Shown here: positions 35,617 through 44,542 of the stretch, piece by piece
How positions within the stretch are numbered: position 1 is the stretch's first letter
How the letters are laid out: each line of letters begins with the position of its first letter
Assembly: GCF_018687275.1 (NCBI RefSeq)
Contig: NZ_CP061287.1
Span: forward strand, 124,001 to 188,000
DNA: 64,000 nt
Source: Polynucleobacter sp. MWH-Aus1W21
Lineage (GTDB): Bacteria > Pseudomonadota > Gammaproteobacteria > Burkholderiales > Burkholderiaceae
Direction: 5' to 3'
The notes under the pieces: model-generated
The model's database searches: none
Told to the model about the DNA's origin: nothing
The model's input: only the letters and a program-made list of their open reading frames with translations
Translations under genes and position numbers: made by a program

Positions 35617-36884
35617 ACTTAAAAGAGAAATTCTTTCCTGAAAATCGCCTTGGATTAAACCGCTTCTGGAATTTTTCTAGAGGAGGAATTGATAACTTCC
35701 GCACTGGCTTGCGTGATGCAGTATCTGGCGTAGAGCAAACCCGTTCACGCATGATGGAGTATGACCAGTTGCTTGTTTGGGCAATCTTGTCCCTCATGTT
35801 GATTGGCCTAGTGATGGTGTACTCAGCTTCCATTACTTTGGCTGATGGGCCTAAGTACGCAAACTACAGTAGCAACTTTTTCTTGATCCGCCACATGATT
35901 TCTTTGGTGATTGCTATTGGGGTGGGGATTTGGGCTTTCAAGATTCCAACAAAAGTATGGGATCGTTATTCACCAGTCATTTTTGGATTTACTGTTTTAT
36001 TACTTATCGCGGTACTTATTCCTGGTGTTGGTAAAGGTGTGAATGGTGCAAAGCGTTGGATTCCTTTGGGCTTAATGAACTTCCAACCTTCCGAGTTAAT
36101 GAAATTTGCCGCAGTGATCTTTGCGGCAAGTTATACAGTGCAACGCCAAGAGTATCTTCATTCTTTTGTGAAGGGCATGCTGCCTATGGGCATTGCAGTT
36201 GCTCTGGTTGGTGGCTTATTGATGGCTGAACCAGATATGGGCGCTTTCGTAGTAGTTGCCTTAATCGCATTTGGCATTCTCTTTTTGGGTGGAATTAACG
36301 CTAAATTATTTGGTGGATTGATTGCGGTTGGCTTGATGAGCGGGGCAACAATGATTGCGCTCTCACCATTCCGTCGTGGTCGCATGTTGGCATTTATGGA
36401 TCCATGGCAAGTGGATAACGCCGCTAATAAAGGTTATCAGCTAACGCATTCACTCATGGCGTTTGGGCGTGGAGAATGGTTTGGTACGGGTCTAGGTGGT
36501 AGCGTAGAGAAATTGCATTACTTACCTGAAGCGCACACCGATTTCATCATGGCGGTGATTGGTGAAGAATTGGGATTTGTTGGGGTGGTTGTCATGATCT
36601 TCTTGTTCTATTGGATCGTACGACGCGCTTTCCTAATTGGTCGTACAGCCTTGCAGTTGGATCGCAGCTTTGCAGGCCTGGCTGCTAAGGGTGTTGCAAT
36701 TTGGATTGGTTGGCAGGCCTTTATTAATATGGGCGTGAACCTTGGACTGTTACCAACTAAAGGTTTGACTTTGCCATTGGTGAGTTATGGCGGCTCAGGC
36801 ATTTTGATGAATGCTGTTGCGATGGCAATGCTATTGCGCATTGATTTTGAAAATCGCATTCTGATGCGTGGAGGGAAGCTTTGA
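35613..36884 (+). CDS. ftsW: Septal peptidoglycan glycosyltransferase FtsW
   Basis: The 423-residue SEDS-family protein has a hydrophilic N-terminal extension of about 50 residues and then about ten membrane segments. Signature blocks are NGAKRWIPLGLMNFQPSELM, GYQLTHSLMAFGRGEWFGTG, LPEAHTDFIMAVIGEELGF and PLVSYGGSGILMN. It polymerises septal glycan with FtsI. It starts in the ATGA overlap with murD and shares TTGA with murG. Confidence 0.96.
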   Translation: MNLKEKFFPENRLGLNRFWNFSRGGIDNFRTGLRDAVSGVEQTRSRMMEYDQLLVWAILSLMLIGLVMVYSASITLADGPKYANYSSNFFLIRHMISLVIAIGVGIWAFKIPTKVWDRYSPVIFGFTVLLLIAVLIPGVGKGVNGAKRWIPLGLMNFQPSELMKFAAVIFAASYTVQRQEYLHSFVKGMLPMGIAVALVGGLLMAEPDMGAFVVVALIAFGILFLGGINAKLFGGLIAVGLMSGATMIALSPFRRGRMLAFMDPWQVDNAANKGYQLTHSLMAFGRGEWFGTGLGGSVEKLHYLPEAHTDFIMAVIGEELGFVGVVVMIFLFYWIVRRAFLIGRTALQLDRSFAGLAAKGVAIWIGWQAFINMGVNLGLLPTKGLTLPLVSYGGSGILMNAVAMAMLLRIDFENRILMRGGKL

Positions 36885-37954
36885 CAAAACCCTCAATCTT
36901 GGTGATGGCAGGTGGCACTGGTGGGCATATTTTCCCAGGCCTTGCTGTCGCTGAATACTTGCGGATTTGTGGCTGGAGTGTCTCTTGGTTGGGAAATCAA
37001 GCTGGCATGGAGTATCGCCTTGTGAAGTCCTGTGACTTTCCGTTTGAGGCAGTCGAGTTTGGCGGTCTTCGTGGCAAAGGTTTAAAAGCACAGTTGATGC
37101 TACCGATTAACCTCATGCGTGCTTGTTTTCAGAGTTGGAAGATTATGCGCCGCGTGAAGCCAAATGTTGTTTTGGGAATGGGTGGCTACATTACCTTCCC
37201 TGGTGGTTTGGTAAGTAAACTCTTGAAGCGTCCTTTGGTTTTGCATGAGTCAAATTCAGTGGCTGGTAGTGCTAATCGTGCATTAAGCAAAATTGCTATG
37301 CGCACTCTCACTGGATTCCCTCATACGATGGCAAACGCAGAGTGGGTTGGCAATCCGATCCGCGAAGAGTTTGATCATATGCTTGCGCCTGCAGCACGGT
37401 ATGAACAGCGCCAAGGACCACTTTCCATCTTGGTGGTGGGTGGTAGCTTGGGCGCTGCAGCCTTAAATGAAAATATTCCAGCTGCCTTAGCATTGATTCC
37501 AGCTGAGTCACGTCCTAAGGTGGTTCACCAGGCGGGCGATAAGCATTTAGCAGATCTGCAAAAAAGATATGCGGATGTTGGTGTAGATGCAGATATTCGT
37601 CCATTTATTGATGACATGCCAACTGCGTATTCACAGGCAGATTTAGTCATTTGCCGCTCGGGTGCTATGACAGTCTCTGAAATAGCTGCTTGTGGCATTG
37701 CCTCTTGCTTGATTCCATTTCCTCATGCAATTGATGACCATCAAACTGCGAATGCACAGTTTCTGTCAAATGCAGATGCGGCAGTTTTATTGCCGCAGCC
37801 ATTGCTGAACCCGCAGGATTTGGCATTGATGATTCAAAACTTCAATCGTGCGGACTTAAAAGAGATGGCATTGCGTGCACATGCTTTAGCAAAGCCGCAT
37901 GCAACTCAGCGAGTGGCTGAGGTATGCGCAGATTGTGCGGGGGTGGGTATATGA
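36881..37954 (+). CDS. murG: Lipid II synthase MurG (N-acetylglucosaminyltransferase)
   Basis: The 357-residue GT-B glycosyltransferase adds GlcNAc to lipid I. The G-loop MAGGTGGHIFPGLAVAEYL, VVLGMGGYITFPGGL, VVGGSLGAAALNE and CRSGAMTVSEIAACG are intact. The start is TTG, overlapping the ftsW stop (TTGA), but a strong GGAGG lies 6 nt upstream and supports it. It overlaps murC by ATGA. Confidence 0.96.
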   Translation: MTKPSILVMAGGTGGHIFPGLAVAEYLRICGWSVSWLGNQAGMEYRLVKSCDFPFEAVEFGGLRGKGLKAQLMLPINLMRACFQSWKIMRRVKPNVVLGMGGYITFPGGLVSKLLKRPLVLHESNSVAGSANRALSKIAMRTLTGFPHTMANAEWVGNPIREEFDHMLAPAARYEQRQGPLSILVVGGSLGAAALNENIPAALALIPAESRPKVVHQAGDKHLADLQKRYADVGVDADIRPFIDDMPTAYSQADLVICRSGAMTVSEIAACGIASCLIPFPHAIDDHQTANAQFLSNADAAVLLPQPLLNPQDLALMIQNFNRADLKEMALRAHALAKPHATQRVAEVCADCAGVGI

Positions 37955-39387
37955 AACATATCGTTCAACAAATTCACTTCATCGGTATCGGTGGTGCGGG
38001 TATGAGTGGCATTGCAGAAGTGCTTTTGAACCTGGGGTACCAAGTTTCAGGATCTGATCTTGCTGAGGGTGCCGTAACTAAGCGTCTTAAAGAGTTGGGC
38101 GCAGTGATTCATATTGGGCATGACCCTAAAAATATTGGCACTGCTGAGGCAGTAGTGATTTCAACGGCGGTTGCTGGGAATAACCCAGAAGTCTTGGCTG
38201 CAAGAGCTGCAAAGATTCCAGTAATTCAGCGTGCTGTGATGTTGGGCGAGTTAATGCGCTTAAAGCAGGGTATTGCCATTGCTGGCACCCACGGAAAAAC
38301 AACGACTACCAGTTTGGTCGCATCAGTTTTGGCTGAGGGTGGTCTAGACCCTACGTTTGTGATTGGCGGAAAACTCAATTCAGCTGGAGCAAATGCACGT
38401 TTAGGACATGGCGACTTTATTGTTGTTGAAGCTGATGAATCTGATGCTTCTTTCTTGCAGTTATTTCCAGCGATGGAAGTGGTCACCAATATCGATGCAG
38501 ATCATATGGATACCTATCAGCACGATATGGCTCGCTTAAAGCAAGCATTTGTGCAATTTATTCAGCGCATGCCATTTTATGGCGTGGCAGTGCTTTGTAT
38601 TGATGATACAAATGTGCGCGACATCATTCCATTTGTATCTCAACCAATACTGCGCTACGGCCTATCTGACGATGCCGATATCCGTGCGAGCAATGTTCGT
38701 GCTGACGGCACTCGCATGCATTTCACGGTTGATCGCCGTACTGTCCGCAGACATGGCAATAAGCCTGGCCCACTTAATGTCACTCTTAATTTGCCAGGCT
38801 TGCATAACGTACGCAATGCTTTAGCTGCTATAGGTATAGCAACAGAGTTAGGTGTTGGTGATGAAGCAATCACAAAAGCTCTCTCTGAATTTGGCGGAGT
38901 TGGTCGTCGCTTCCAGCGCTATGGAGAGATTCCGTTGGCATCAGGTGGCAGATTTACTTTGATTGATGATTACGGTCATCACCCAGTAGAGATGGCAGCA
39001 ACCTTAGCTGCTGCTCGCGGCGCCTATCCAGATCGCCGTTTAGTTTTGGCATTCCAACCACATCGCTTTACTAGAACACGTGATTGTTTTGGTGAGTTTG
39101 TACAAGTTCTTCGAAGCTTTGATGCATTGGTATTGACAGATGTCTACCCAGCAGGTGAAGCCAAAATTCCAGGCGCTGATGGCAAGAGCTTAATGAAGGC
39201 TGCTATTGCTGAAGATAAGAATTCGACAGCATTGTTGAATTCAGCGGCAGTTGCTTACGCTGCAAGTATTGCGGAAATGCCAGAAAAATTGAGTCAAGTT
39301 TTACAAGATGGAGATGTATTAATTACGATGGGTGCAGGATCAATTTCTGCTTTGCCACATACATTGTCGGAGGCAAAGCATGTCTAA
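37951..39387 (+). CDS. murC: UDP-MurNAc:L-alanine ligase
   Basis: The 478-residue Mur ligase begins with KHIVQQIHFIGIGGAGMSGI, the UDP-binding Rossmann motif. The ATP loop is IAGTHGKTTTTSLVASVL, and EADESDASFLQL and DDYGHHPVEMAATLAAARG follow. It adds L-Ala to UDP-MurNAc. The ATG at 37951 overlaps murG's stop; a further upstream start at 37924 would prefix nine residues that do not fit the family. Confidence 0.96.
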   Translation: MKHIVQQIHFIGIGGAGMSGIAEVLLNLGYQVSGSDLAEGAVTKRLKELGAVIHIGHDPKNIGTAEAVVISTAVAGNNPEVLAARAAKIPVIQRAVMLGELMRLKQGIAIAGTHGKTTTTSLVASVLAEGGLDPTFVIGGKLNSAGANARLGHGDFIVVEADESDASFLQLFPAMEVVTNIDADHMDTYQHDMARLKQAFVQFIQRMPFYGVAVLCIDDTNVRDIIPFVSQPILRYGLSDDADIRASNVRADGTRMHFTVDRRTVRRHGNKPGPLNVTLNLPGLHNVRNALAAIGIATELGVGDEAITKALSEFGGVGRRFQRYGEIPLASGGRFTLIDDYGHHPVEMAATLAAARGAYPDRRLVLAFQPHRFTRTRDCFGEFVQVLRSFDALVLTDVYPAGEAKIPGADGKSLMKAAIAEDKNSTALLNSAAVAYAASIAEMPEKLSQVLQDGDVLITMGAGSISALPHTLSEAKHV

Positions 39388-40393
39388 GGTAGACGCTAAC
39401 TTGAGCTCCTGGGGCGATCGCGTTAAAGCTGACTTGGCTAGCATGGATGTTAAGTTTTTTGGTCGCGTCGGCGTATTGCTTGGCGGTAAATCCGGCGAGA
39501 GAGAAATTTCCCTCATGTCAGGTAATGGTGTGCTGGAGGCTTTGCGTTCAAAAGGTGTGGATGCCCACGCTTTTGATACTGGTTTGCGTTGCCCTACTGA
39601 ACTAGCCCAAGAGAAATTTGATCGTATTTTCATTTCGCTGCACGGCCGCTTTGGTGAAGACGGCACGATTCAAGGTCTGCTTGAATTGCTGGATCTTCCA
39701 TATACCGGTAGCGGTGTATTGGCATCTGCTTTAGCGATCAATAAGATTGTCACTAAGCAAGTCTGGATTAGTAATGGACTTGCAACTCCAGAGTATGAAG
39801 AACTGACTGCAACAAGTGATTGGAATGCAGTAGTTCAGCACTTAGGTTTGCCATTAATTGTGAAGCCTGCAAACGAAGGATCTTCTTTGGGCCTAACCAA
39901 GGTAAAGTCAGTAGATGAACTACCGGCCGCTTATAAGCTTGCTGCTGGTTTAGATAAAAAAGTCATTGCCGAGACTTGCATCATCGGGGATGAATTAACT
40001 TGCCCATTAGTTGGCTACGGTAAGGATGCCGAAGCGTTGCCGGTGATCAAAATTATTCCACCGCAAGCAAATTACGATTTTCATAACAAGTATTTCTCTG
40101 ATGAAACTCAGTACTTATGCCCAACAGGGTTAGCGCCAGAGGTGAATACTGCTGTTCAAGAATTAGCCTTGGCGGCATACAAAGCCCTGGGTTGCCGGAC
40201 TTGGGGTCGTGCAGATGTGATGCTGGAGCAAAAAACTGGCAAACCTTATTTGCTAGAAATGAATACTTCACCTGGCATGACTTCTCATTCATTGGTGCCA
40301 ATGGCTGCTAAGGCGGCAGGTGTTGATTATGCGGATTTAGTGCTTTGGTTATTGGACCAAACAGTGCAGCAAAATGAGGGTGCTCATGCATGA
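39380..40393 (+). CDS. ddl: D-alanine--D-alanine ligase
   Basis: The 337-residue ATP-grasp enzyme forms D-Ala-D-Ala. Signatures are VGVLLGGKSGEREISLMSG, GRFGEDGTIQGLLELLDLPY, KPANEGSSLGLTKVKS and the C-terminal EMNTSPGMTSHSLVPMAAK. The ATG at 39380 overlaps murC by 8 bp and is preferred over the open frame reaching back to 39332. About 30 residues precede the first beta strand, somewhat long for Ddl. It overlaps ftsQ by ATGA. Confidence 0.95.
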   Translation: MSKVDANLSSWGDRVKADLASMDVKFFGRVGVLLGGKSGEREISLMSGNGVLEALRSKGVDAHAFDTGLRCPTELAQEKFDRIFISLHGRFGEDGTIQGLLELLDLPYTGSGVLASALAINKIVTKQVWISNGLATPEYEELTATSDWNAVVQHLGLPLIVKPANEGSSLGLTKVKSVDELPAAYKLAAGLDKKVIAETCIIGDELTCPLVGYGKDAEALPVIKIIPPQANYDFHNKYFSDETQYLCPTGLAPEVNTAVQELALAAYKALGCRTWGRADVMLEQKTGKPYLLEMNTSPGMTSHSLVPMAAKAAGVDYADLVLWLLDQTVQQNEGAHA

Positions 40394-41247
40394 GTAACTT
40401 CATGGACCGCTTCGGTGAAATTTTCTCAATGTTGATGGCTCCATTATGGAATCACTCGGATCGCATGGAGAAGCTGAGCCGTTTCTTGATGCGTTGCTTC
40501 ATCGTGATGCTAGTAATTGGTATTTTGGTTTGGCTTAGTCAACGTCCAGTATTTGCTTTAAAGCAAATACAAATTGAGCCGGTCGCTGGACAAACGCTAA
40601 AGCACGTTAAGAAGCCAATTGTGAAGCAGCAAGTTTTAGAAACGGTACAGGGCAATTTCTTTAGTGTTCGTCTAGAGGATGTAAAGCGTGGCTTTGAGAG
40701 TATGCCTTGGGTTCGACATGCCAATGTACGCCGTGTCTGGCCTAATGGATTAGTCGTCAGCATTGAAGAGCAGAAACCATTTGGTACATGGGGTGGTGCT
40801 GAGAGTCACACTTTAATGAACACCCATGGGGAGCTATTTGTTGGACGAGTCTCTGAGGTTGGTGACGACATCCGTCTGGTTGACTTCTCTGGTCCTGCAG
40901 ATTCTGGCAAAGAGGTAATGAGTCTTTGTGAAAAAGCAAACAACTGGTTTAAGCCATGGGGTGCGGAAGTAACTAGCCTTGCTTTAACAGAGCGCTATGC
41001 GTGGAACGTCAAACTTTCTAATGGTATGAGAGTTGAGTTTGGGCGCGATGAAGAAAGCTCTGATAAGAATTTAACTGAAGAACGTGTAGTGCGCTTATTA
41101 AAATATTGGCCTCAAGTACAAGAGAAGTTGGCTAATCGAATTGATGCAATTGATTTGCGATATGCAAATGGTTTTGCGGTTCATCTTGCTTCTGCAAGTT
41201 TGAAGAAGAATGAAGTGGATGGTAAAAAAAGCGAGCTGAAGCAATGA
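40390..41247 (+). CDS. ftsQ: Cell division protein FtsQ
   Basis: The 285-residue bitopic protein has one membrane segment (about residues 33-52). The POTRA domain starts at FALKQIQIEPVAGQTLKHVK and contains ESMPWVRHANVRRVWPNGLV, the typical FtsQ block. The beta domain (FtsQ/DivIB) follows. It scaffolds the divisome and binds FtsB/FtsL. It sits between ddl and ftsA as in other proteobacteria. Confidence 0.93.
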   Translation: MSNFMDRFGEIFSMLMAPLWNHSDRMEKLSRFLMRCFIVMLVIGILVWLSQRPVFALKQIQIEPVAGQTLKHVKKPIVKQQVLETVQGNFFSVRLEDVKRGFESMPWVRHANVRRVWPNGLVVSIEEQKPFGTWGGAESHTLMNTHGELFVGRVSEVGDDIRLVDFSGPADSGKEVMSLCEKANNWFKPWGAEVTSLALTERYAWNVKLSNGMRVEFGRDEESSDKNLTEERVVRLLKYWPQVQEKLANRIDAIDLRYANGFAVHLASASLKKNEVDGKKSELKQ

Positions 41248-41256
41248 GGAATGGTG

Positions 41257-42486
41257 ATGAGTAAAGACAATCGTGATGTGTTGGTTGGGTTGGATATTGG
41301 TACATCCAAGGTTGTTGCCTTGGTTGCTGAATTAGCTCCCGATGGTCAATTTAATGTGGTTGGTGTTGGTCAAACAGCCTCTAAAGGTTTGAAGAAGGGT
41401 GTTGTAGTCAATATTGAAGCAACTGTTCAGTCAATTCAGAAGGCGCTTGAAGAGGCTGAGGTAATGGCTGATCGTCAGATCGTACAAGTCTTTACTGGTA
41501 TTGCGGGTAACCATATTGTGAGTTTCAACTCTAGCGGTATGGTGGCAATACGCGATAAGGAGGTTGGTTCTGGGGATGTCGAGCGCGTTCTCGAAACGGC
41601 AAAAGCAATCAATATTCCAACGGATCAACAGATTTTGCACATTCTGGTTCAAGAATTCATTATTGATGGACAGGAAGATGTGCGCGAGCCAATCGGTATG
41701 AGCGGCCTTCGTTTAGAAGTGAAGGTGCACATTGTGACTGGTGCGGTAAGTGCGGCTCAAAATATTGTGAAGTGCGTGCGTCGCTGTGGTCTTGAGGTAA
41801 ACGATTTGATTTTGCAACCTTTGGCCTCAAGTTTGGCAGTACTCACTGAGGACGAAAAAGAGTTGGGCGTTGTGTTGGTGGATATCGGTGGCGGTACCAC
41901 TGATATTGCAATTTACTGCCAGGGATCTATTCGTCATACCGCAGTAATTCCAATTGCAGGCGATCAAATTACTAATGACATTGCCATGGCGCTACGTACT
42001 CCAACGATTGATGCTGAAGATTTGAAGATCGCGCATGGCATTGCTCGTCAAGATATGGCAGATCCGACTGCAATGATTGATGTTCCAGGCGTCGGTGACC
42101 GTGATCCACGTCCGATGTCTAAGCAAGCTTTAGCAGCAGTGATCGAGCCACGAGTTGAGGAGTTATTTACCCTCGTACGAGGCGTGGTTCGTGATTCTGG
42201 TTACGAAGATATGGTTTCTTCAGGAATTGTTTTAACAGGTGGCACTGCGCTCATGCCTGGCATGGTGGAGTTAGCGGAGCAGGTCTTTTTAAGGCCAGCC
42301 CGAATCGGCACGCCTGAGTACCGTGGCCATTTACATGAAGTTTTGCGTAGTCCTAGATATGCCACCAGCATTGGTTTGTTGATGGAAGGTCAAGCGCAGT
42401 TATTGCGCGGCCGTCGTGTTTCTCAATCAGGCGCGTTACAAGGTGTTATCTCGCGCATGAAGGAATGGTTTGCAGGAAATTTTTAA
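41257..42486 (+). CDS. ftsA: Cell division protein FtsA
   Basis: The 409-residue actin-like ATPase has the phosphate-1 motif VGLDIGTSKVVALVAEL, phosphate-2 VVLVDIGGGTTDIAIY and the adenosine motif GIVLTGGTALMPGM. The C-terminal amphipathic helix (SRMKEWFAGNF) is the membrane-targeting sequence. The ATG at 41257 lies 6 nt after AGGA and is preferred over an ATG at 41251, which touches the purine run. FtsA tethers FtsZ to the membrane. Confidence 0.96.
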   Translation: MSKDNRDVLVGLDIGTSKVVALVAELAPDGQFNVVGVGQTASKGLKKGVVVNIEATVQSIQKALEEAEVMADRQIVQVFTGIAGNHIVSFNSSGMVAIRDKEVGSGDVERVLETAKAINIPTDQQILHILVQEFIIDGQEDVREPIGMSGLRLEVKVHIVTGAVSAAQNIVKCVRRCGLEVNDLILQPLASSLAVLTEDEKELGVVLVDIGGGTTDIAIYCQGSIRHTAVIPIAGDQITNDIAMALRTPTIDAEDLKIAHGIARQDMADPTAMIDVPGVGDRDPRPMSKQALAAVIEPRVEELFTLVRGVVRDSGYEDMVSSGIVLTGGTALMPGMVELAEQVFLRPARIGTPEYRGHLHEVLRSPRYATSIGLLMEGQAQLLRGRRVSQSGALQGVISRMKEWFAGNF

Positions 42487-42544
42487 GTAATTTTTAGTTT
42501 TTTTCGTCGTCGTCAATGTAGTAAGTATTTACCTAGGAGGGTAT

Positions 42545-43885
42545 ATGGAATTTGAAATGTTAGATCAAGAAATAGCCGGCAAGACCATTATTAAAGTGGT
42601 TGGAGTTGGTGGCGCTGGTGGTAATGCTGTCCAGCACATGATCCGTCGTGGTGTTAACGGCGTAGAGTTCATTTGCATGAACACCGATGCTGGCGCTTTA
42701 CAGCGTTCTGAGGCATCTGTGAATTTGCAACTGGGCTCTAGCGGATTGGGTGCAGGGGCTAAACCGGAAATCGGTGCTGCGTCTGCTGAAGAAGCGCGTG
42801 CCCGCATTGCTGATACCTTGCAAGGCGCACATATGGTGTTCATCACTGCTGGTATGGGTGGCGGTACTGGAACTGGTGCAGCTCCAATCGTGGCCCAAGT
42901 GGCAAAAGAAATGGGCATTCTCACTGTTGGTGTGATCAGTAAGCCATTTGATTTTGAGGGTGTGAAGCGTTTAAAGGTTGCTGAGAACGGTGCTTCAGAG
43001 CTCGAGTCATATGTAGATTCACTTATTGTTGTGCTCAATGAAAAACTCTTTGAAGTAATGGGTGAGGACGCTGAGTTCGATAAGGCATTTGCTTGTGCTG
43101 ATGACGTGTTACATAACGCGGTTTCAGGCATTGCAGAAATCATTAATGTTCAAGGTTTGATTAACGTTGACTTTGAAGATGTTAAGACAGTAATGGGCGA
43201 GCAAGGCAAAGCCATGATGGGAACAGCAACTGTTTCTGGCATGGATCGTGCACGCTTGGCTGCTGAAGCTGCAGTTGCTTCACCATTATTGGAGGGTGTA
43301 GATTTATCCGGTGCGCGTGGCGTATTGGTAAACATAACCGCTAGCCGCTCACTGAAATTGTCTGAGACTCGCGAAGTAATGGCTGCGATTCGCGGCTACG
43401 CTGCAGATGATGCAACAGTTATCTTCGGTACCGTATATGACGAGAGTTTAGGTGATGCCTTGCGTGTAACTGTAGTTGCTACTGGTTTAAATAATCCTCA
43501 AGCACGTAAAAATAACCAGCCTGAAGTAGTTTGGAGACAAGCTACTGGTACTCATGATGCTATGCCAACAATGGCTGATCTTAATAGTTTTGCCCCTGCA
43601 AGCCCTTCCGCTGCAATGAGCAAGGTAAGTATGGATTCCGCTCTGGGAACTAGTGCAGGTTTGGCAATGACTGGTGTTGGTAGTACTCCAGCAATGGCAG
43701 CTCAGCCAGCAAGCACCGGGGTTGATTACAGTCAATATGATTTACCACGTGTTTTTCGTAGCTCTCGTGAAGCGACTCCTACGCCTACATTAGGTGCAGA
43801 TAGCTCTCCACAGGCTAAATCCATGTTGGACAAAGGGGCTGATTACTATGAAATCCCAGCCTTTTTACGTAAGCAAGCAGATTAA
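42545..43885 (+). CDS. ftsZ: Cell division GTPase FtsZ
   Basis: The 446-residue tubulin homologue has the G-box GMGGGTGTGAAPIVAQVAKE, the N-terminal KVVGVGGAGGNAVQHMI, and the T7-loop NVDFEDVKTVM. A variable linker (about 320-430) ends in the conserved C-terminal peptide EIPAFLRKQAD, which binds FtsA and ZipA-type partners. A strong ribosome-binding site (AGGAGG) precedes the ATG. The 58-bp gap after ftsA breaks the otherwise overlapping chain and may hold extra control. Confidence 0.97.
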   Translation: MEFEMLDQEIAGKTIIKVVGVGGAGGNAVQHMIRRGVNGVEFICMNTDAGALQRSEASVNLQLGSSGLGAGAKPEIGAASAEEARARIADTLQGAHMVFITAGMGGGTGTGAAPIVAQVAKEMGILTVGVISKPFDFEGVKRLKVAENGASELESYVDSLIVVLNEKLFEVMGEDAEFDKAFACADDVLHNAVSGIAEIINVQGLINVDFEDVKTVMGEQGKAMMGTATVSGMDRARLAAEAAVASPLLEGVDLSGARGVLVNITASRSLKLSETREVMAAIRGYAADDATVIFGTVYDESLGDALRVTVVATGLNNPQARKNNQPEVVWRQATGTHDAMPTMADLNSFAPASPSAAMSKVSMDSALGTSAGLAMTGVGSTPAMAAQPASTGVDYSQYDLPRVFRSSREATPTPTLGADSSPQAKSMLDKGADYYEIPAFLRKQAD

Positions 43886-43916
43886 TTGACTGCTTAATAC
43901 AATAGGTAATTGCAAA

Positions 43917-43967
43917 ATGCCAGCGCGGCGCCCCTCCGGACGACGAATCCCGCGCTTGCGTTGGCAT
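43917..43967 (+). ncRNA. GC-rich stem-loop between ftsZ and the peroxiredoxin gene
   Basis: ATGCCAGCGC (43917-43926) pairs with GCGTTGGCAT (43958-43967) over 10 bp with one G-U, enclosing a C/G-rich loop of about 31 nt. The loop carries CCCCTCCGG, complementary to Shine-Dalgarno sequence. It could pair with TTGGAG (43987-43992), the ribosome-binding region of the next gene. No T-run follows, so it is not a standard terminator. Whether it is a cis-regulatory RNA or a processed dcw 3' end is open. Confidence 0.4.
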
Positions 43968-43997
43968 GCTTACTAACAATTATTTATTGGAGATGTC

Positions 43998-44498
43998 ATG
44001 ATTGCTGTTGGACAAAAATTACCGAACGCTACTCTTTATGAATTTATGAATGAAGAGACCGAGGGCTGCACCTTAGGGCCAAATGCGTTTGAAGTTGAGA
44101 AATTGGCTGCAGGTAAAAAGATCGTACTCTTCGCATTGCCGGGTGCTTTTACCCCAACCTGTTCTGCTAAGCATGTGCCTGGATATGTGGAGCACTTTGA
44201 TGCGATCAAAGCTAAAGGTGTTGATGAGATTTGGTGCGTTTCTGTAAATGACCCATTTGTGATGGGTGCATGGGGACGTGATCAAAAAGTAGGCAAGAAG
44301 ATTCGTATGCTCGGTGACGGCAGTGCTGAGTTCACCAAAAAGCTCGGATTAGAGTTGGATTTAACTACTCGTGGATTGGGTGTGCGATCTGATCGTTATG
44401 CCATGATTATTGAAGACGGTGTTGTGAAATCACTTGACCGCGAAGCTCCTGGTAAGTTTGAAGTAAGTGATGCAGCTTCTATATTGAAAAAGCTGTAA
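43998..44498 (+). CDS. Peroxiredoxin of the Prx5 group
   Basis: The 166-residue product has the peroxidatic site PGAFTPTCSAKHVPGY (Cys55) and the EIWCVSVNDPFVMGAWGRD block typical of Prx5/AhpC-TSA peroxiredoxins. It reduces hydroperoxides using thioredoxin or glutathione. Two further cysteines (about 24 and 80) are present; a resolving role cannot be assigned. TTGGAG lies 5 nt before the ATG. It stands between the dcw cluster and lpxC, after a GC-rich stem-loop. Confidence 0.93.
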   Translation: MIAVGQKLPNATLYEFMNEETEGCTLGPNAFEVEKLAAGKKIVLFALPGAFTPTCSAKHVPGYVEHFDAIKAKGVDEIWCVSVNDPFVMGAWGRDQKVGKKIRMLGDGSAEFTKKLGLELDLTTRGLGVRSDRYAMIIEDGVVKSLDREAPGKFEVSDAASILKKL

Positions 44499-44542
44499 TC
44501 AGAATTCACAAACAAACATCCCCTGAATTTAGATAGCCACAT

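Noticed and set aside
35429..35833. 134-codon minus-strand frame across murD and ftsW
   Set aside because: Shadow of two overlapping core genes, with no family resemblance.
42565..43143. 192-codon minus-strand frame inside ftsZ
   Set aside because: Ser/Pro/Thr/Ala-rich composition is what the complement of ftsZ codons would give; no motif or start signal.
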